Shown here in pieces: positions 4,144-7,453 of a stretch of DNA of 7,453 bases (positions within the stretch are counted from its first letter, which is position 1; every line of letters begins with the position of its first letter). Source of the stretch: Burkholderiales bacterium (lineage in GTDB: Bacteria; Pseudomonadota; Gammaproteobacteria; Burkholderiales; Usitatibacteraceae); the NCBI GenBank assembly GCA_014378085.1, contig JACMOJ010000115.1:1-7453 (forward strand), written 5' to 3'. The position numbers were made by a program, and so were the translations under genes. The notes below the pieces were generated by a model, which saw only the letters and a list, made by a program, of their open reading frames with translations, did no database searches and had not been told where the DNA came from.

Positions 4144-6996
4144 ATGAGAAAACTATCCCGCTGCATTCCGAATTGGTCGAGTTCGTCGAGTTGGTCGAGT
4201 TCGTCGAATTTGTCATCACGCATTGCCGGAATCGCCCTCATCATGGGGTTTGCGGCAATCATCGGCGGATGCGGCAGCGGGGCGGTGGGCTCGTCAGCAT
4301 TGACAGACACAGGTACACCCACCCTCACCGTCGCGCTGACGGACCTAAACTCCACCACCGCTCGCACGTCTATCGGAAGTGGCGAGCCTGCTAAGGTTAC
4401 CGCTACGTTCAAAACTAGCAGAGGAACGCCGATTGTCGGCGCCGTCATTACGTTCACGACTGATGCCACGCTCGGCGTCTTTAGTCCGTCGACCGGCACT
4501 GCACTCACAGACGCCAACGGTGTCGCCTTCGTCACGCTGAATGCATCCACCGCGTCTGGTGCGGGAACCCTTACCGCCACAGGCCAAACCACCATTTCCG
4601 GAGCGACGGCACCATCGACCTACACAAGTTCGGTATCCTACGCTGCGACTGCGGTCGTGCCACCCCCGCCGCCCCCGCCGCCCCCTACGCTGACTCCGCC
4701 AACGTTCACCGTCACTTTGACTGACCCCAACACAAATGCGACGCGCACCTCTGTGTCCCCACAGAATCCAGCGAGAGTTAATGCAACGTTCAGGTTAGCT
4801 AGTGGCGCGGCAGTGGCTGGCGCGGTCGTCACGTTTTCGACGACCGGAACGGCGGGCACATTCATCCCTATCAACGGCACTGCCGTCACCGACTCGACAG
4901 GTGTCGCCTCCGTGTTACTTTTCCCGTCTACAGAGTCAGGCAGCGCAGTGGTGACCGCAACTAGCCAAACAATATTGGTCGGTGCCACGGCACCGACCAC
5001 GGTGACTGGCACCGTTGCCTACAGCGCCGCGGCCGCGCCGGCGATCACACTCTTGATTACCGACCCCACGACGGGCGCGCCGCGTACTTCGATTTCATCT
5101 GGAAGTCCTGCGAGGGTGTCAGCCGTTCTCCGACAAACCTCCGGCGCACCATCGGTTGGCACGGTCGTCACGTTTGCAACTGACGCGGCCTTGGGAACCC
5201 TCTCTCCAACCTCGGGAACTGCCCTGACAGATTCCACCGGTACCGCAAGCGTGCTTTTGAATCCCGCTAGCATCACCGCGTCGGGTGCTGCGACCGTGAG
5301 GGCTTCTGCGCAGATTGGCACCGGAACCGCTACCACGCCGGTGACCGCAACATTAGGCTACACCGTGGGCGCAGCCAACGTGACTCTCAGCGCGGTTAGA
5401 GTTCAGACGCCGGTACTCTCGGCCTATGGCACGACCAATGTGAGTGTAACGGCATCGGTCGGTGGCGTCATCACCGCCACGCCGCTGACGGTGAACTTCA
5501 CCTCGCCGTGTATATCCAGCGGTAAAGCTAGCATCACCTCGCCCGTCACCACCGCCAATGGTGTCGCAACAACAACCTATCGCGACAACGGCTGCGCAAG
5601 TGTAGACACCATTACCGCCTCGGTCACCGGCCTCTCTGCATCATCGACCGGTACGTTGACTGTCACCGCGCCAGCCATCGGTTCGCTCCAATTCGTCTCG
5701 GCCCGACCAACCTCCATCGCACTGCGCGGCACCGGTGGTGCAGGCCGCCAAGAGACGTCCTTAGTGTCATTCAGGCTGGTCGATGTCGCCGGCAACCCAG
5801 TAGGCGGCACGACGGTCAATTTCACACTCAGCACGTCGGTCGGTGGTCTCACTATTTCGCCATTGAGCGCCGTATCGGATCCGGCGACTGGCGTAGTTTC
5901 GACCACGGTGCAAGCCGGCAGCGTAAGTACGCCAGTGCGCGTCATCGCGACGACTGTGGTCGGCTCCCAAACGCTCACCACGCAGTCTGATCAATTGACG
6001 GTTTCGACTGGTGTACCTTCACAAGGTGGTTTCTCGTTATCGGTATCGACCTTCAATATTGATGGTTATGACTTTGACGGCACGACTACCACTGTCATTG
6101 CGCGTTTAGCAGATCGTTTCAGCAACCCCGTACCTGACGGCGTTGTTGTGAATTTTACTTCTGCTGGCGGTGCTATCGGACCATCGTGCACCACGGTTAA
6201 CGGTGCTTGCTCCGTGACCATGACAAGCCAAAACTTCCGAACAGCCAACGGGCGAATTGCGATCTTAGCCTACGCCATTGGGGAGGAATCGTTCACGGAT
6301 TACAACGGCAATGGCTGGTTTGACATCGCACCACGAAATGAGTTGATTGACCCTAGTGGTAAATCTTTCGACCTGCCAGAGGCTTGGCTTGATGTGAACG
6401 AGGATGGCGTTTGGCAATCGGGCGAGCCGTTTATCGACTTCAACAGCAACGGAAGATACGACCTCGGCGATGGAAAGTTCAACGGCGTGAGCTGCGACGA
6501 TGTCACCCCCGGAAGGAGAGCTCCGGGATCTTGCGGCCCGAAGAGCATCAATGTCTTCGGCCAAATAGCGGTCGTATTTTCGGGTTCGACTACAACTCCC
6601 ACGGCATCTCCTACCAGAGTTGACATTGCACAATGCGTGGACAATTCCACTCTCCCCTTCGTAAAGCCAGCGCCGACCTCCGTCGCATTTACGATTGTTG
6701 ATGCCAGAAACCAAGCTTTACCTGCAGGCACCACAGTGTCGTTTGCGACCACGAACGGCACGATTGTGACTTCGCCGGCGAGCTTCACGGTGCTCAATAC
6801 CAACACCAAGACGCCCGTCACAACGGAGGGCGTTGGCCTGTTTACGGTGCTCGTGGAGAGTGATGCGAGTCAGACAACAGATCCTACGAGTGGGGCGCGC
6901 ACCTGTTCAAATACCAGGTCCTCAGGGCAGTTGACTGTGACGGTGAGAACACCGAGTGGGCGTGTATCCACCTCTTCGATTACCGTGACAGACTAG
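4144..6996 (+). CDS. Large Ig-like (Big-type) repeat lipoprotein with EF-hand-like Ca2+-binding insertion
   Basis: A 950-residue exported protein. A hydrophobic segment (about 28-40) ends in a lipobox (IIGGC, lipidated C43) followed by Gly-Ser, which fits outer-membrane retention. The mature part is Thr/Ser/Ala/Val-rich beta sandwich. Three similar domains lie at about 58-168, 187-295 and 299-407, with a nine-proline hinge (173-181) between the first two. Further Ig-like units follow at about 411-507, 513-620, 628-810 and 823-950. Each has motifs of the kind V-x-F-T and T-D-x-x-G-x-A, as in bacterial Ig/invasin-like folds. The sixth contains an insertion with acidic calcium-type loops (719-776). 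Eight mature cysteines besides C43 fall in four near pairs (456/484, 682/689, 784/797, 831/921), which suggests disulfides outside the cytoplasm. A surface, adhesive or structural role is inferred; no enzyme motif is seen. The ATG is the first after an in-frame TAG at 4138-4140 but lacks a Shine-Dalgarno, and the Ser-rich first 25 residues are odd for a signal peptide. A terminator follows. Confidence 0.9.
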   Translation: MRKLSRCIPNWSSSSSWSSSSNLSSRIAGIALIMGFAAIIGGCGSGAVGSSALTDTGTPTLTVALTDLNSTTARTSIGSGEPAKVTATFKTSRGTPIVGAVITFTTDATLGVFSPSTGTALTDANGVAFVTLNASTASGAGTLTATGQTTISGATAPSTYTSSVSYAATAVVPPPPPPPPPTLTPPTFTVTLTDPNTNATRTSVSPQNPARVNATFRLASGAAVAGAVVTFSTTGTAGTFIPINGTAVTDSTGVASVLLFPSTESGSAVVTATSQTILVGATAPTTVTGTVAYSAAAAPAITLLITDPTTGAPRTSISSGSPARVSAVLRQTSGAPSVGTVVTFATDAALGTLSPTSGTALTDSTGTASVLLNPASITASGAATVRASAQIGTGTATTPVTATLGYTVGAANVTLSAVRVQTPVLSAYGTTNVSVTASVGGVITATPLTVNFTSPCISSGKASITSPVTTANGVATTTYRDNGCASVDTITASVTGLSASSTGTLTVTAPAIGSLQFVSARPTSIALRGTGGAGRQETSLVSFRLVDVAGNPVGGTTVNFTLSTSVGGLTISPLSAVSDPATGVVSTTVQAGSVSTPVRVIATTVVGSQTLTTQSDQLTVSTGVPSQGGFSLSVSTFNIDGYDFDGTTTTVIARLADRFSNPVPDGVVVNFTSAGGAIGPSCTTVNGACSVTMTSQNFRTANGRIAILAYAIGEESFTDYNGNGWFDIAPRNELIDPSGKSFDLPEAWLDVNEDGVWQSGEPFIDFNSNGRYDLGDGKFNGVSCDDVTPGRRAPGSCGPKSINVFGQIAVVFSGSTTTPTASPTRVDIAQCVDNSTLPFVKPAPTSVAFTIVDARNQALPAGTTVSFATTNGTIVTSPASFTVLNTNTKTPVTTEGVGLFTVLVESDASQTTDPTSGARTCSNTRSSGQLTVTVRTPSGRVSTSSITVTD
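4170..4214. repeat. Five 9-base tandem repeats at the 5' end of the lipoprotein gene
   Basis: Five 9-mers (consensus GARTTSGTC) begin at 4170, 4179, 4188, 4197 and 4206. The second and fourth copies are identical (GAGTTCGTC) and the units partly alternate, giving an 18-base super-period. In the reading frame they encode the Trp/Ser segment at about residues 10-24, ahead of the hydrophobic part of the signal peptide. Gain or loss of a unit would keep the frame. Confidence 0.8.
4315..5364 (+). repeat. Three tandem copies of an approximately 110-residue Ig-like domain
   Basis: Residues 58-168, 187-295 and 299-407 of the lipoprotein align along their length. Each copy has an opening beta strand ending in L/I-TD, then RTS-[IV], a [PA]-[AK]-[VR]-rich strand, a VVTF/VITF strand, GT-A-[LV]-TD with a following G-[VT]-A, and a closing strand (VSYAA, VAYSA, LGYTV). 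DNA identity is visibly lower than protein similarity, so this is an old internal duplication rather than a recent expansion. The first two units are separated by a proline run coded by a C-rich stretch (4660-4686). Confidence 0.85.
6298..6471 (+). other. EF-hand/dockerin-like calcium-binding cassette within the lipoprotein
   Basis: Three acidic loops lie in residues 719-776: DYNGNGWFD (719-727), DVNEDGVWQSGE (750-761) and DFNSNGRYDLGD (765-776). The second matches a canonical 12-residue EF-hand loop, with ligands at positions 1, 3, 5 and 12 and Gly at 6. The third has D, N, N, Gly and acidic positions 9 and 12. The first lacks an acidic residue at position 12. The cassette follows the strand AILAYAIGEESF and precedes a strand (INVFGQIAVVFSGS) that probably resumes the Ig fold, so it appears to be an insertion in that domain. 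Calcium binding is inferred from the motifs. Confidence 0.7.
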
Positions 6997-7015
6997 GTAC
7001 AATTTGTTAGACCAA

Positions 7016-7042
7016 AAAAAGCCGCACGATGTGCGGCTTTTT
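7016..7042 (+). terminator. Rho-independent terminator after the lipoprotein gene
   Basis: GCCGCAC (7021-7027) and GTGCGGC (7031-7037) form a perfect stem with a three-base loop, extended by five A-T pairs to 12 bp in total and ending in five T (7038-7042). It begins 19 bases after the TAG stop. The long A run on the left side means it could also end transcription arriving on the minus strand. Confidence 0.92.
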
Positions 7043-7280
7043 CATTTCAATAGAACGATTGACCAGCAAGCGATCGAGAGGCCTAGGAGGACTTCCGAAT
7101 ATTTGCGTCACCCGCTGGCTTGGTGAACGGCAGCGTCTCAGCAAGATGTTAGGTGACAGCAAGCCTCGCTTGGCCACAGATTGTTTTCAAGCCAACATGG
7201 TTTTCGAGAGAAGTCCTTTATCGGCGGGCGTTTCCAGCCAATAGCGCTTGAAATACCCCGCCCCTCAATGAGTTTCAATT
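7043..7280. other. Intergenic stretch without a recognisable gene
   Basis: Between the two facing terminators I find no supported gene on either strand. The longest open frame (7029-7244, plus, 71 codons) begins inside the terminator hairpin, has no ribosome binding site and resembles nothing known to me. The stretch contains CAGCAAG three times within about 100 bases, a small hairpin (CAAGC/GCTTG near 7159-7171) and an 8-bp inverted repeat TTTCAAGC (7185-7192) / GCTTGAAA (7246-7253). It may be a decayed gene or an uncharacterised small element. Confidence 0.5.
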
Positions 7281-7281
7281 A

Positions 7282-7313
7282 AAAACCGCAAGCGTTTGCA
7301 CGGTTGCGGTTTT
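7282..7313 (-). terminator. Rho-independent terminator of the gene entering from the right
   Basis: AAAACCGCAA (7282-7291) pairs with TTGCGGTTTT (7304-7313) over 10 bp. A further CGT/ACG pairing lies inside the 12-base loop. On the minus strand the stem runs into five T (7285-7281). It lies about 25 bases beyond the minus-strand stop codon at 7341-7339. Confidence 0.8.
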
Positions 7314-7338
7314 GTTTGAGGGCAAGGTTTTCCTACAA

Positions 7339-7452
7339 CTACGCTTTTTTGCGGTCGCCGGTACCGCTGATGGACTTTAACTTCGGCCGCACCTGCGCCA
7401 CATACTCCGGCACCCAGCGTTTGAGGTCGCGCCGCACATCGGAGTCTTCTGG
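7339..7452 (-). CDS. C-terminal 37 residues of an unidentified protein, 5' truncated
   Basis: The minus strand is open from the right edge to a TAG at 7341-7339. The encoded tail is charged and helical-looking, containing DVRRDLKRWVPEYVAQV and ending GTGDRKKA. Codon use (frequent GTG, CTC, GCG, CGC) looks like the neighbouring genes, and the frame stops just before a well-placed terminator, so it is very likely the real end of a gene. I do not recognise the family from this fragment. The rest of the gene lies outside the window. Confidence 0.7.
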   Translation of the reverse strand, partial: PEDSDVRRDLKRWVPEYVAQVRPKLKSISGTGDRKKA

Positions 7453-7453
7453 C

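Noticed and set aside
4137..6821. Long minus-strand frames opposite the lipoprotein gene
   Set aside because: They are Val/Ala/Thr-rich mirror images of a Thr/Ala/Gly-rich gene, a known artefact of such codon use; none has a motif or ribosome binding site.
7029..7244. 71-codon plus-strand frame after the lipoprotein
   Set aside because: Its ATG is inside the terminator stem and no Shine-Dalgarno is present; no family resemblance was recognised.

Overview
The window looks like ordinary chromosomal DNA of a Gram-negative proteobacterium, most likely a betaproteobacterium. This is an inference from gene content: an ApaH with the GDLQGC form of motif I, a membrane-anchored cytochrome c5-type protein, a tRNA-Arg(CCG) with encoded CCA, pseudopilin-like genes and a lipobox-bearing Ig-repeat protein. 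GC content is moderate, by eye in the mid-fifties. I saw no transposase, integrase, phage gene, CRISPR array or toxin-antitoxin pair.

Layout, left to right. (1) Bases 2-1992, plus strand: the 3' end of a probable pilin-like gene, overlapping by an ATGA junction a complete type IV prepilin/pseudopilin-like gene, then after 9 bases a PlsC-type lysophospholipid acyltransferase. (2) Bases 2023-3605, minus strand: a membrane-anchored cytochrome c with a clear promoter (TATAAT with a 17-base spacer) and good ribosome binding site; then seven degenerate 12-base tandem repeats and a strong terminator; then apaH, convergent with plsC. (3) Bases 3606-4143: a short intergenic stretch with a near-perfect palindrome, tRNA-Arg(CCG), three 11-base tandem repeats and a long imperfect hairpin. 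(4) Bases 4144-6996, plus strand: a 950-residue outer-membrane lipoprotein candidate built from about seven Ig-like domains, with an EF-hand-like Ca2+-binding insertion near the C-terminus and a terminator after it. (5) Bases 7043-7453: a stretch with no recognisable gene, a terminator facing left, and the last 37 codons of a minus-strand gene that runs in from the right edge.

The genes do not form one obvious pathway. The left plus-strand block probably shares transcription: pilin-like proteins for the cell envelope and an inner-membrane phospholipid enzyme. ApaH (dinucleoside polyphosphate hydrolysis) and the cytochrome (electron transfer) are housekeeping functions separated by a terminator. 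The large lipoprotein is the only accessory-looking gene.

I did not find a convincing undescribed system. The most interesting material is the lipoprotein (split Ig domain, Ca2+ cassette, four cysteine pairs, repeat-coded N-terminus) and the cluster of unrelated short-period tandem repeats (12, 6, 11 and 9 bases) between about 2970 and 4215.
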